Shown here piece by piece: positions 44,984-52,615 of a DNA stretch of 64,000 nt (the first letter of the stretch is position 1; the number at the start of each line of letters is the position of its first letter). Where the stretch lies: assembly GCA_902778455.1 (NCBI GenBank), contig CACYXR010000002.1, forward strand, positions 124,001-188,000, written 5' to 3'. The stretch is from an uncultured Selenomonadaceae bacterium. Its GTDB lineage: Bacteria > Bacillota > Negativicutes > Selenomonadales > Selenomonadaceae. Position numbers and translations under genes: made by a program. The notes beneath the pieces are model-generated. The model did not search any database and was not told the origin of the DNA. It saw nothing but the letters and a program-made list of their open reading frames with translations.

Positions 44984-46231
44984 ATGAAGGAATCGGAACT
45001 TGTACGACAGATACGTCTGGAAGGCGGACGGATTGCCGTAGTCGGTGGCTGGGTGCGCGATTCTTTGCGTGGTGTAACACCGAAAGACAAGGATTATGTT
45101 ATATCCGGAGTAAAAGAAGAAAAATTCCTTTCGCTTTTTCCGGAAACACAAAAAGTTGGACGTTCATTTCCTGTGTTTTTGCTTCACGTCGACGGAGTGG
45201 CCTCAGAAATTGCATTTGCTCGGACGGAACAGAAAACAGGGAAAGGTTACCGAGGATTTTGCGTCCGGTTCAATCCCAAGGTCACGCTGGAAGACGACCT
45301 TTCAAGGCGCGATACAACAATAAATTCGATGGCATTGGAACTTTTTGCAGATGGGACTCCCCCAAAGCTAATTGATCTTTTCGGTGGAAAAAAAGATGTT
45401 GAATGTGGTATTATCCGTGCCGTTTCAAATTGTTTTACGGAAGATCCTGTGCGGGCGCTGCGGGCGGCGAGGCAGGCGGCGGAGTTTGGTTATGATATTG
45501 CACCATGTACCATTCAATATATGCGATTATGCAGGGAAGAGTTGGAAGGAGAGCCGCAGGAACGGATTTTTGCTGAGTTGTCGCGCGCCCTTGCCGCATC
45601 AATTCCTTCCGCTTTTTTCCGTTCACTTCTTTCTGCGGATTTGCTGGATTTGATTTTTCCGGAAATTTTCGCATTAATCGGCAAGACGCAGCCGAAGGAA
45701 TTCCATCCCGAAGGGGATGCGTTCGAGCATACGATGGCGACAGTGGACGCGGTCGCGTGCCGGACGGAGAATCTAGTCGTACGTTTTGCGGCACTCGTAC
45801 ATGATATCGGAAAAGGTGTGACCCCTGAAGCGCTTTTGCCGCATCATTACGGGCATGAAGTAAAGGGACTGGCGGTATTGGAGAAATGGGACTGCCGCAT
45901 GGGATTTCCAAAGCCTTGGAGGCGCGTCGCGGATTTTGTCATTGCAGAACACATGCGTGCCCCCCGGCTGAAAAAGTCGGGGAAAATTGTGGATTTTCTT
46001 ATCCGTCTTTCCCGTTTGCCTGTGCCGGCAAAGGACGTCTTGCAGGTTTTCCTTGTTGATCATGGGGATTTGCCGCCTTACTTGAAGCAATATGAACACC
46101 TTATCGGCAAGTTGCTTTCCGTCAGCGGGAAGAGTGCCCCAGCAAATCTGCACAACAAGGAGATTGGTGCATGGATACGCGCGCAAAGGATTCGATGCCT
46201 AAAGGAAGAGAAGATGAATTGGAATGATTGA
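44984..46231 (+). CDS. cca: CCA-adding tRNA nucleotidyltransferase with HD domain
   Basis: This 415-residue enzyme repairs or adds tRNA 3' CCA ends. The nucleotidyltransferase head has VGGWVRDSLRG (~residue 20) and the metal motif KDKDYVI. The RRDTTINSMAL and EDPVRALRAARQAAEF motifs follow. The C-terminal HD domain (ALVHDIGKG, ~274) is the arrangement of the E. coli multifunctional enzyme with phosphohydrolase activity. All four tRNA genes here already encode CCA, so a repair role would suffice for them. ATG 44984 follows GAGGGTG. Confidence 0.92.
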   Translation: MKESELVRQIRLEGGRIAVVGGWVRDSLRGVTPKDKDYVISGVKEEKFLSLFPETQKVGRSFPVFLLHVDGVASEIAFARTEQKTGKGYRGFCVRFNPKVTLEDDLSRRDTTINSMALELFADGTPPKLIDLFGGKKDVECGIIRAVSNCFTEDPVRALRAARQAAEFGYDIAPCTIQYMRLCREELEGEPQERIFAELSRALAASIPSAFFRSLLSADLLDLIFPEIFALIGKTQPKEFHPEGDAFEHTMATVDAVACRTENLVVRFAALVHDIGKGVTPEALLPHHYGHEVKGLAVLEKWDCRMGFPKPWRRVADFVIAEHMRAPRLKKSGKIVDFLIRLSRLPVPAKDVLQVFLVDHGDLPPYLKQYEHLIGKLLSVSGKSAPANLHNKEIGAWIRAQRIRCLKEEKMNWND

Positions 46232-46239
46232 CCTTTATC

Positions 46240-46268
46240 TTTACATTTTTTTGCGGGGAATTTATAAT
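46240..46268 (+). promoter_or_regulatory. ndk promoter
   Basis: TTTACA (46240-46245) and TATAAT (46263-46268) have a 17-base spacer. Confidence 0.6.
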
Positions 46269-46313
46269 AGAAGCTGGTAATAATAATACTAAAAACAAAA
46301 GGAGATACGATTC

Positions 46314-46730
46314 ATGGAAAAAACATTGGTATTGGTAAAACCGGACGCGTTTAAGGCTGGGCATACGGGCGACATCATCAAAATCTACGAGGGAGCTGGT
46401 CTTCGTCTGCTCGCTGTCCGCATGATGAAAATGTCGAAGGAAGTTGCCGCGAAACATTACGAAGAGCATATCGGGCGTCCGTATTATGAGGAATTGGAAA
46501 GTTTCATGACTTCTGGCCCGATTTTGGCGATGGTGCTCGCTGGCGACAACGCTATTGCAAAGGTGCGCGAGCTCAACGGCAAGACCGATCCGAAGGAAGC
46601 GGCGGAGGGAACGATTCGCAAGCTGTATGCGGCGAGCAAAGGAGAGAACGCTGTCCATGCTTCGGACAGTCCGGAGAGCGCGGCGCGCGAGATTCACATT
46701 TTCTTCAACGAGACCGAGATTTTCGATTGA
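46314..46730 (+). CDS. ndk: Nucleoside diphosphate kinase
   Basis: This 138-residue enzyme transfers the gamma-phosphate between NTPs and NDPs. The phosphorylated residue is His115 in NAVHASDSPESA. VLVKPDAFKAGHTGDI at the start and RPYYEELESFMTSGPI in the middle fit the family. It has an AAAGGAG site and its own promoter. The cobalamin adenosyltransferase gene begins 47 bases downstream and may be co-transcribed. Confidence 0.97.
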   Translation: MEKTLVLVKPDAFKAGHTGDIIKIYEGAGLRLLAVRMMKMSKEVAAKHYEEHIGRPYYEELESFMTSGPILAMVLAGDNAIAKVRELNGKTDPKEAAEGTIRKLYAASKGENAVHASDSPESAAREIHIFFNETEIFD

Positions 46731-46777
46731 TTCAATCTGACAATATATAAAAATTTATTGAACGAGGTGAAAAGAGC

Positions 46778-47290
46778 ATGGGCGTTTACACAAAAACAGG
46801 TGACAAAGGTCAGACGAGCCTTTACACTGGGCAGCGTGTGGACAAGGATTCTATCCGCGTTGAGACCTATGGCACGATTGACGAAATGAATTCCGCGCTG
46901 GGCATGGCACGGGCGTTTTGCGAGAACAAGGAAGTCAAGCAGCTGATTCTCGCGCTCCAACGGGACATTCCGAACTTCATGGCAGATCTTGCCAGCGTCG
47001 GCGCTCGTCCGATGATCAACGAGTACCATATCAAGGATATGGAAACAGAAATGGATCGCATTGAAAATGAAGTCGGCGCGCTTGGTTGCTTCCTGATTCC
47101 TGGCAATACCAAGGGCGGCGCGATGCTCGACCTCGCAAGGACGATTGCGCGGCGTGCAGAACGTCAGATGCTTCGCCTCGCGAAGGAGGAGGAGGTTGCC
47201 GAGGTTGACCGCCTCTATATCAACCGCCTTTCGGACTATTGCTTTATGCTCATGCGTTTGGAGGAAAAGGATGTTCCGCCGGTGGAATAA
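46778..47290 (+). CDS. Cob(I)alamin adenosyltransferase (PduO type)
   Basis: This 170-residue four-helix protein adds the adenosyl group of ATP to cob(I)alamin, giving coenzyme B12. The ATP loop TKTGDKGQTSLYTGQRVDKD (residues 5-24) is diagnostic. The core helices carry YGTIDEMNSALG, then ARTIARRAERQ and INRLSDYCFMLMR. In a propionate-forming anaerobe the product would serve methylmalonyl-CoA mutase, but no such gene is in the window. It has a GAGGTG site. Confidence 0.95.
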   Translation: MGVYTKTGDKGQTSLYTGQRVDKDSIRVETYGTIDEMNSALGMARAFCENKEVKQLILALQRDIPNFMADLASVGARPMINEYHIKDMETEMDRIENEVGALGCFLIPGNTKGGAMLDLARTIARRAERQMLRLAKEEEVAEVDRLYINRLSDYCFMLMRLEEKDVPPVE

Positions 47291-47307
47291 CCGGGAATTG
47301 AACTATG

Positions 47308-47340
47308 AAGACCGCTTTTTCAGGAAGGCGGTCTTTTTTA
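47308..47340 (+). terminator. Terminator after the cobalamin adenosyltransferase gene
   Basis: AAGACCGC (47308-47315) pairs with GCGGTCTT (47328-47335), with T's after. Confidence 0.85.
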
Positions 47341-47368
47341 TTTTCTTTTTGCTGACAAGGAAAAATAC

Positions 47369-47397
47369 TTGACAGCGGAAGCATTATCCGTTATACT
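47369..47397 (+). promoter_or_regulatory. Promoter of ylxM-ffh
   Basis: A perfect TTGACA (47369-47374) and TATACT (47392-47397) have a 17-base spacer. Confidence 0.7.
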
Positions 47398-47445
47398 GTC
47401 CAACGTCGGACGGAAAACGGCGCTGTTTTGTCGTAGGTGAAGGTA

Positions 47446-47799
47446 ATGCTGGAAGAATTTTTACGCCGATCGGCTCTTTTCGATCTTTATGGTGCGCTTT
47501 TGACGAAAAAGCAGCAGAAATGTTTGTCGATGAGTTTACTTGAGGATTATTCACTGTCGGAAATCGGCGAGGCACTTGGTATTTCGCGGCAGGCTGTGCA
47601 TGATACGCTTCACCGTTCGAAGCAGGCGATGGAAGATTATGAATTCCGACTCGGATTACTCGCGCGCAGGGAACGTGATCAGAGAATGCTCGGAAAAGTT
47701 TACGACGAGCTTCTTGCCTTGGAAACGAAGGATGAAGCGGCAAGAAATAGATTGCTGGAACGGCTGGCTCCGTTTGCGGGCCGGGAGGATATAAAATGA
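47446..47799 (+). CDS. ylxM: YlxM-family helix-turn-helix protein
   Basis: This 117-residue protein of the UPF0122 family has a sigma-region-4-like helix-turn-helix (LTKKQQKCLSMSLLEDYSLSE then ISRQAVHDTLHRSKQAM, about residues 20-65) and a basic helical tail. YlxM proteins associate with the signal recognition particle and always precede ffh. Here its stop overlaps the ffh start by 4 bases. ATG 47446 is preferred to the in-frame GTG at 47437 on the position of AGGTGA. Confidence 0.92.
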   Translation: MLEEFLRRSALFDLYGALLTKKQQKCLSMSLLEDYSLSEIGEALGISRQAVHDTLHRSKQAMEDYEFRLGLLARRERDQRMLGKVYDELLALETKDEAARNRLLERLAPFAGREDIK

Positions 47800-49145
47800 T
47801 TTTTGAGGGATTGGCCGACCGTTTGCAAGAGACGTTCAAAAAGCTCCGAAGCCACGGGAAGCTGACGGAGGAAGACGTCAACGAGGCCATGCGCGATGTC
47901 CGCATGGCGCTTTTGGAAGCGGACGTCAATTTCAAGGTCGTCAAAGATTTTGTCAAGCGTGTGAAGGAACGTGCCGTTGGGCAGGAAGTTTTGGATACGC
48001 TGACGCCCGCGCAGGCTGTCATTAGTATCGTCAATGAGGAATTGACGGAATTAATGGGGGGAGAACAGAGCAAAATCAATATTTCGCCACAGCCGCCGAC
48101 GATTGTCATGATGGTCGGACTGCAAGGGTCGGGCAAAACGACCACGGCAGGAAAGCTGGCGCGTCTTCTGAAAAAACAGGGCAAGCACCCGCTGCTTGTG
48201 GCAGATGACATTTATCGTCCGGCCGCTGTGAAACAGCTTCAAGTACTTGGCGAGCAGCTGGGAATTCCCGTATTCTCGATGGAGCCGGGCACGGACGCGG
48301 TGACGATTGCGAAAAGCGCGTTGCCTTACGCGGCGTCCCATGCGCTTGACGTAGTGCTGATTGATACGGCAGGCCGTCTTCATATCAATGAAGAATTGAT
48401 GCAGGAGCTTCGGTCGGTCAAAGCGGAGGTTTCGCCGCATGAAATTTTGCTCGTTGTCGATGCAATGACGGGCCAAGATGCCGTAAACGTCGCTGAGAGT
48501 TTTCATAAGGAACTCGGCGTGGACGGCGTGGCGCTGACGAAAATGGACGGCGACGCACGCGGCGGTGCAGCGCTGTCGGTCAAAGCTGTTACTGGTTGCC
48601 CAATCAAATTTGTCGGTATGGGCGAGAAACTGGATGCGCTTGAACCTTTCTATCCCGACCGTATGGCTTCCCGTATTCTCGGCATGGGCGATGTGCTTTC
48701 GCTAATCGAGAAAGCGCAGAGCGTATATGACGCCGAGGAAGCCAAGAAGATTGAGAAAAAGCTTCGCAAGAATGAGTTTACGTTGGATGATTTTCTCGAC
48801 CAGCTTCAGCAAATCCGAAAAATGGGTTCTTTTGGGGATATTCTGGGAATGTTGCCGGGCATGGGTAATGTCAAAAAGCAACTCGAAGGCGTTGATGTCG
48901 ACCTCAACGGAAAAGAGATTAGGCACGTTGAGGCCATCATTCGCTCCATGACTCCAGCGGAACGCGCCGATATTTCGATTGTCAACGGCAGCCGCCGAAA
49001 GCGTATCGCAATGGGAAGCGGAACGCGCGTGCAGGACGTCAACAAGGTTTTGAAACAATTCGCCGAAATGCGGAAAATGATGAAAAAGATGAAAAAACTG
49101 CAGGGGAAGGGGCTTTCAAGGTTCCGTCTGCCGTTTCTCCCATGA
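47796..49145 (+). CDS. ffh: Signal recognition particle protein Ffh
   Basis: This 449-residue GTPase recognises signal sequences as they leave the ribosome. It has an N-terminal helical bundle and a G domain with GLQGSGKTTTAGKLA (~residue 107), DTAGRLHI (~190) and TKMDGDARGG (~248). The Met-rich M domain (about 330-449) ends MRKMMKKMKKL and a short basic tail. It is coupled to ylxM. The rpsP block begins 80 bases downstream. Confidence 0.97.
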   Translation: MIFEGLADRLQETFKKLRSHGKLTEEDVNEAMRDVRMALLEADVNFKVVKDFVKRVKERAVGQEVLDTLTPAQAVISIVNEELTELMGGEQSKINISPQPPTIVMMVGLQGSGKTTTAGKLARLLKKQGKHPLLVADDIYRPAAVKQLQVLGEQLGIPVFSMEPGTDAVTIAKSALPYAASHALDVVLIDTAGRLHINEELMQELRSVKAEVSPHEILLVVDAMTGQDAVNVAESFHKELGVDGVALTKMDGDARGGAALSVKAVTGCPIKFVGMGEKLDALEPFYPDRMASRILGMGDVLSLIEKAQSVYDAEEAKKIEKKLRKNEFTLDDFLDQLQQIRKMGSFGDILGMLPGMGNVKKQLEGVDVDLNGKEIRHVEAIIRSMTPAERADISIVNGSRRKRIAMGSGTRVQDVNKVLKQFAEMRKMMKKMKKLQGKGLSRFRLPFLP

Positions 49146-49226
49146 CATAAAATTGGGAGCGTCGTTTTTCTGCTTTCCTAATATTATATCAGAGCAATTT
49201 TTTGCTATGTAAGGAGGTGAATACAA

Positions 49227-49511
49227 ATGGCAGTCAAAATTCGTTTGAACCGTATGGGCGCTAAGAAGCATCCGTTTTATCGCATCGTCGTTGCCGATTC
49301 TCGTGCGCCGCGCGATGGCCGCTTTATCGAGATCGTAGGTAACTATGATTCCACGAAGGAGCCGGCAGTGGTCAATGTGGATGAGGAGAAGGTGCTTGGC
49401 TGGCTCCAGAAGGGCGCGCAGCCTACGGACACGGTGCGCTCGTTGCTTAGCCATAAGGGAATCATGGCAAAGTTCGACGCTTTGAAGCATGCGAAAAAGC
49501 AGGAGAAGTGA
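49227..49511 (+). CDS. rpsP: 30S ribosomal protein S16
   Basis: This 94-residue protein has the S16 start [20 protein letters not shown] and [12 protein letters not shown]. It has an ideal AAGGAGGTG ribosome site 7-8 bases before the ATG, in keeping with high expression. It opens the block rpsP-khpA-ylqD-rimM-trmD. Confidence 0.98.
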   Translation: MAVKIRLNRMGAKKHPFYRIVVADSRAPRDGRFIEIVGNYDSTKEPAVVNVDEEKVLGWLQKGAQPTDTVRSLLSHKGIMAKFDALKHAKKQEK

Positions 49512-49558
49512 ATGAGTTCTCTGCGGAGTCGTCTTTTCCCTGAGAAAGAGGAATTAAC

Positions 49559-49786
49559 ATGAAAGAAATCGTTGAAATTATTGCCAAGGCACTTGTGGAT
49601 CATCCGGAAGCGGTCGTCGTCGAGGAAAAAGACGAAGATCGTATGACCGTTTTTGAGCTACATGTTGCGCAGGAAGATATGGGGAAGGTCATCGGCAAGC
49701 AGGGGCGCATTGCAAAGGCGATGCGGACGGTTGTCAAGGCCGCGGCCACCCGTGAGAACCAAAGGGTTACTGTGGAGATTATCTGA
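49559..49786 (+). CDS. khpA: KH-domain RNA-binding protein KhpA
   Basis: This 75-residue protein is a single type II KH domain with the GxxG loop in MGKVIGKQGRIAKAMR. KhpA partners with KhpB to bind many RNAs and affects cell length in other Bacillota. The order rpsP-khpA (ylqC)-ylqD is conserved in Bacillus. It has a GAGGAA site. Confidence 0.94.
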   Translation: MKEIVEIIAKALVDHPEAVVVEEKDEDRMTVFELHVAQEDMGKVIGKQGRIAKAMRTVVKAAATRENQRVTVEII

Positions 49787-49859
49787 ACGATGTGCGGCAA
49801 TGCGCCTTTTGGCGATTGCCGCTGTTTTTGTCGGGAAGTCCGACGGGAAAGGAGACGAA

Positions 49860-50267
49860 ATGGACAGCATTAGCTTGAAAATGCCGGTCACGATCAAGGC
49901 AAAGCTGACAGAAAAGCTCAGGAAACGTATCAGCGACGATTTATCGCAAAAGCTGAATCAGGTCACGATGGAGCTTCAGCAACTTGACATTGAAGAAAAG
50001 CGGGTTATACAGGAGCAGGCGCAAGGCAACCTTCAAGCGCTTCAGGCAATTCGCCAGCATTTCGGAGCGGAACGGCAGCAACGCGAAATGTTCAAAGCGG
50101 ATACGGAACAGAAACTTGCCGATATAGCCAAGCTTGCGCTTGGTGCGGAAATTGTGCAAGGACAGTTAGAACGGCAGGTTGAGGTGAAAGTCGGGGACGA
50201 TTTCCACGCGATGATGAATGTTGAGGTTTTGATTGAAGATGGAAAAGTCATCGCCATCCGAAGCTGA
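49860..50267 (+). CDS. ylqD: YlqD-family protein
   Basis: This 135-residue protein has an N-terminal strand region (ISLKMPVTIKAKLT), a central coiled coil of about 75 residues and a C-terminal strand hairpin (VEVKVGDDFHAM then VLIEDGKVIAIRS). Both layout and position between khpA and rimM match YlqD, whose function is unknown. ATG 49860 has an AAAGGAG site; the frame is open further upstream but without a start signal. It overlaps rimM by 29 bases. Confidence 0.86.
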   Translation: MDSISLKMPVTIKAKLTEKLRKRISDDLSQKLNQVTMELQQLDIEEKRVIQEQAQGNLQALQAIRQHFGAERQQREMFKADTEQKLADIAKLALGAEIVQGQLERQVEVKVGDDFHAMMNVEVLIEDGKVIAIRS

Positions 50268-50760
50268 CTCCCGCATTGTTATAGGAAAAATCGGCGCGCC
50301 CCACGGCGTTAAAGGTGAAATGAAGATTATTCCTATGACAGACTTTCCTGAAAGGTTTGACGGGATGAAGCAATGCTATATCGACGACAGGCTTGCAAAA
50401 ATCAAAAGCGTCCGCTATCAAAAAAAACATGTGCTGATAGTTTTTGACAGCATTGCGACGCGCGAGGATGCAGCTACGTTGACGGGCTCTTTTGTTTCCG
50501 TGGACCGTTCGGAGGCGATGCCTCTCAAAGACGGCGAGTATTATATTTCAGATATTATTGGGCTCTCGGTGGAAGAGACGGATGGAACCGTGCTCGGCAC
50601 CGTTACAGATGTGATTCGGACGGGAAGCAATGACGTTTATGTCGTATCGCTTCCGGGAAGAGCCGAGGATGTACTGGTTCCTGCATTGAAAAAAGTGGTC
50701 AAGGAAATCTCAATCGAAGATGGCCGTATGGTAGTTTTGATGCCGGAAGTGACAGAATGA
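50239..50760 (+). CDS. rimM: Ribosome maturation factor RimM
   Basis: This 173-residue protein helps mature the 30S head and binds S19. The N-terminal RimM domain starts IVIGKIGAPHGVKGEMKI, and the C-terminal PRC barrel contains ISDIIGLSV and LVPALKKVVKEISIEDGRMV. ATG 50239 is taken; TTG 50233 is also in frame and neither has a strong ribosome site, so translation may depend on coupling to ylqD, with which it overlaps. It overlaps trmD by 4 bases. Confidence 0.94.
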   Translation: MEKSSPSEADSRIVIGKIGAPHGVKGEMKIIPMTDFPERFDGMKQCYIDDRLAKIKSVRYQKKHVLIVFDSIATREDAATLTGSFVSVDRSEAMPLKDGEYYISDIIGLSVEETDGTVLGTVTDVIRTGSNDVYVVSLPGRAEDVLVPALKKVVKEISIEDGRMVVLMPEVTE

Positions 50761-51506
50761 TGCGTGTCGATTTTGTATCGTTGTTCCCGTCTATGTTTTT
50801 TGGGCCTTTTAATGACAGTATTATCCGCCGTGCAAAGGATAACGGCATTCTCGATATACATATTTTGAATCCGCGTGACTTTGCGTTTGACAAACATAAG
50901 CATGTTGATGATTCTCCCTTCGGCGGCGGAAGCGGTATGGTTCTGAAGCCTGAGCCAATGTTCCGTGCTTTGCGTTTTTTGTTGGAAACGACGCACTTCG
51001 AACGAAAGCGTGTGTTGCTGATGAGCCCGGACGGGGAAGTTTTTACACAAAACAAAGCGAAAGAGTTGTCTGCGTTCAATCAACTAATTTTTATTTGCGG
51101 TCATTACGAGGGCTTTGACGCAAGAATCACAGAACTGGCAGATGAGATACTGTCCATTGGGGACTATGTCCTGACAGGCGGCGAACTACCGGCGATGGTT
51201 ATGGTTGATGCAGTTGCGAGGATGCTGCCCGGGGTGCTGGGGTCTGAGGAATCTGCGCCGACAGATTCGTTTTATCACGGATTACTCGAATATCCGCAAT
51301 ATACACGTCCGCGTGATTATCACGGGAAAGTCGTACCGGAAGTGTTATTTTCTGGCGACCATGCAAAAATTGCCTTATGGCGAAGACGTGAGTCGCTTCG
51401 GCTTACGTTTGAACGACGGCCCGATTTGCTTGCAACAGCTGAACTTACCTCGGAAGACCGGGATTATCTGGAAAAATTGGAACAGATGCAAAAAGACGAC
51501 CGATAA
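50757..51506 (+). CDS. trmD: tRNA (guanine37-N1)-methyltransferase
   Basis: This 249-residue SPOUT enzyme methylates G37 next to the anticodon. The knot contains LIFICGHYEGFDARI (~residue 108) and GDYVLTGGELPAMVMVDA (~140). The N-terminus MRVDFVSLFPSMF and the RPRDYHGKVVPEVLFSGDH motif are typical. It is the last gene of the rpsP block, with a terminator after it. Confidence 0.97.
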   Translation: MMRVDFVSLFPSMFFGPFNDSIIRRAKDNGILDIHILNPRDFAFDKHKHVDDSPFGGGSGMVLKPEPMFRALRFLLETTHFERKRVLLMSPDGEVFTQNKAKELSAFNQLIFICGHYEGFDARITELADEILSIGDYVLTGGELPAMVMVDAVARMLPGVLGSEESAPTDSFYHGLLEYPQYTRPRDYHGKVVPEVLFSGDHAKIALWRRRESLRLTFERRPDLLATAELTSEDRDYLEKLEQMQKDDR

Positions 51507-51524
51507 TTGGCCGTCTTTTTTTGT
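51492..51524 (+). terminator. Terminator after trmD
   Basis: AAAGACG-CC pairs with GG-CGTCTTT across a short loop, followed by seven T's; the stem overlaps the last codons of trmD. Confidence 0.85.
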
Positions 51525-51528
51525 ATTT

Positions 51529-51557
51529 TTGACATTGCTTTGTCGACACGATATAAT
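51529..51557 (+). promoter_or_regulatory. Consensus promoter of the 3D-domain gene
   Basis: A perfect TTGACA (51529-51534) and a perfect TATAAT (51552-51557) have a 17-base spacer. Confidence 0.8.
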
Positions 51558-51632
51558 ATTTAAGAATGTGCAGAAAATTTAAGCAAAGTGTCTTCAAGTT
51601 TCAACGATAATCCCATTACGAGGTGAGGCGTG

Positions 51633-52319
51633 ATGAAAAAAAATTATTCCTTGATTGCATCGTTATTGTTTGCCATTTTTCTATTTTGCCAGACGACGTT
51701 TGCTGCCCCGATGTTGCTTCGGGAAGGTTCGCGCGGTGAAGCGGTGCGGGAATTGCAGACAATATTGATTGAACTTGAATATTTGGAAGGAAAGCCAAGC
51801 GGCTTTTATGACAAAAAAACTGTAGAGGCAGTGCGCCGATTCCAGCGTGACAGGGACCTCGAGGTGGACGGTATCTGCGGACCAATCACAAGAGCAGAGT
51901 TAAAGAAAAAGGATTTGAAAAAGGCACCGGAAGCGGCAAAGGAAACGGAAAAACGGGAACAAGCGGAGCGCGAGGCTACGAAAAAGAAAGTGGCTTACGA
52001 TAAGGAACTGCATGAAAAAGCCGTGAAGGAAGGAAAGGTCGTTTATGTTTCCGCGACGGCGTATAGCGCGTACGATCCCGGCTGCAGTCATTACACCGCC
52101 AGCGGAACACGATTGCGTAAGGGTGTCATCGCTGTCGACCCTTCTTTCATTCCTTTGGGGACTCGCGTCTATATTCCGGGGTACGGCGAGGCAGTCGCCG
52201 AGGACACAGGCGGCGCCATCGTTGGAAACATTATCGATGTCGCTTTTGACACCCATGAGGATGCCCTTGCGTTTGGACGTCAGGATTTAGAAATATATAT
52301 ATTGGAATATCCATGGTAA
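51633..52319 (+). CDS. Secreted peptidoglycan-binding and 3D-domain protein
   Basis: This 228-residue protein has a signal peptide (residues 1-24, ending TFA). A peptidoglycan-binding type 1 domain follows (about 30-90, LREGSRGEAVRELQTIL), then a charged coiled linker and a 3D domain (about 135-228) with the Asp residues in DPSFIPLG, AEDTGGAI and IDVAFDTHEDA. Such proteins resemble the lytic transglycosylase core of YocH and MltA and probably cleave or remodel wall glycan. ATG 51633 follows GAGGTGAGG. The gene has its own consensus promoter and lies just before rpoB. Confidence 0.91.
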   Translation: MKKNYSLIASLLFAIFLFCQTTFAAPMLLREGSRGEAVRELQTILIELEYLEGKPSGFYDKKTVEAVRRFQRDRDLEVDGICGPITRAELKKKDLKKAPEAAKETEKREQAEREATKKKVAYDKELHEKAVKEGKVVYVSATAYSAYDPGCSHYTASGTRLRKGVIAVDPSFIPLGTRVYIPGYGEAVAEDTGGAIVGNIIDVAFDTHEDALAFGRQDLEIYILEYPW

Positions 52320-52355
52320 GTCAGTGATGGGTTTTGAAAAAATGTTAGTGTATTC

Positions 52356-52384
52356 TTGACACGATATTTGTTGTATGATAATAT
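52356..52384 (+). promoter_or_regulatory. rpoBC promoter
   Basis: A perfect TTGACA (52356-52361) and TAATAT (52379-52384) have a 17-base spacer, giving an rpoB leader of about 225 bases. Confidence 0.7.
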
Positions 52385-52496
52385 ATATGATTGCAGAAAG
52401 CGAAGAATATTATTTCCTGCCATCCGAATAATGATCGCGTGGGTCAATGGAATATGAACGATAACGGGCAGAAACGGAATATGAGAAAGGTTGCGG

Positions 52497-52530
52497 CAAG
52501 GTTTTAAATGACAAAAAAGCCTTGTCTTTT
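52497..52530 (+). promoter_or_regulatory. Possible attenuator hairpin in the rpoB leader
   Basis: CAAGGTTTT can pair with AAAA...CCTTG (52513-52524), followed by TCTTTT. The stem is A-T rich and weak. It lies midway between promoter and rpoB start. The rest of this 297-base gap shows no gene. Confidence 0.4.
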
Positions 52531-52615
52531 CGTGTTTTAGATTTCCTTTTCCGCTTTTTTGTGCGCTTCTCTTTTCTGCTGTGTACCGAAATTTGGCAAA
52601 GGAGTGAAGGATTTC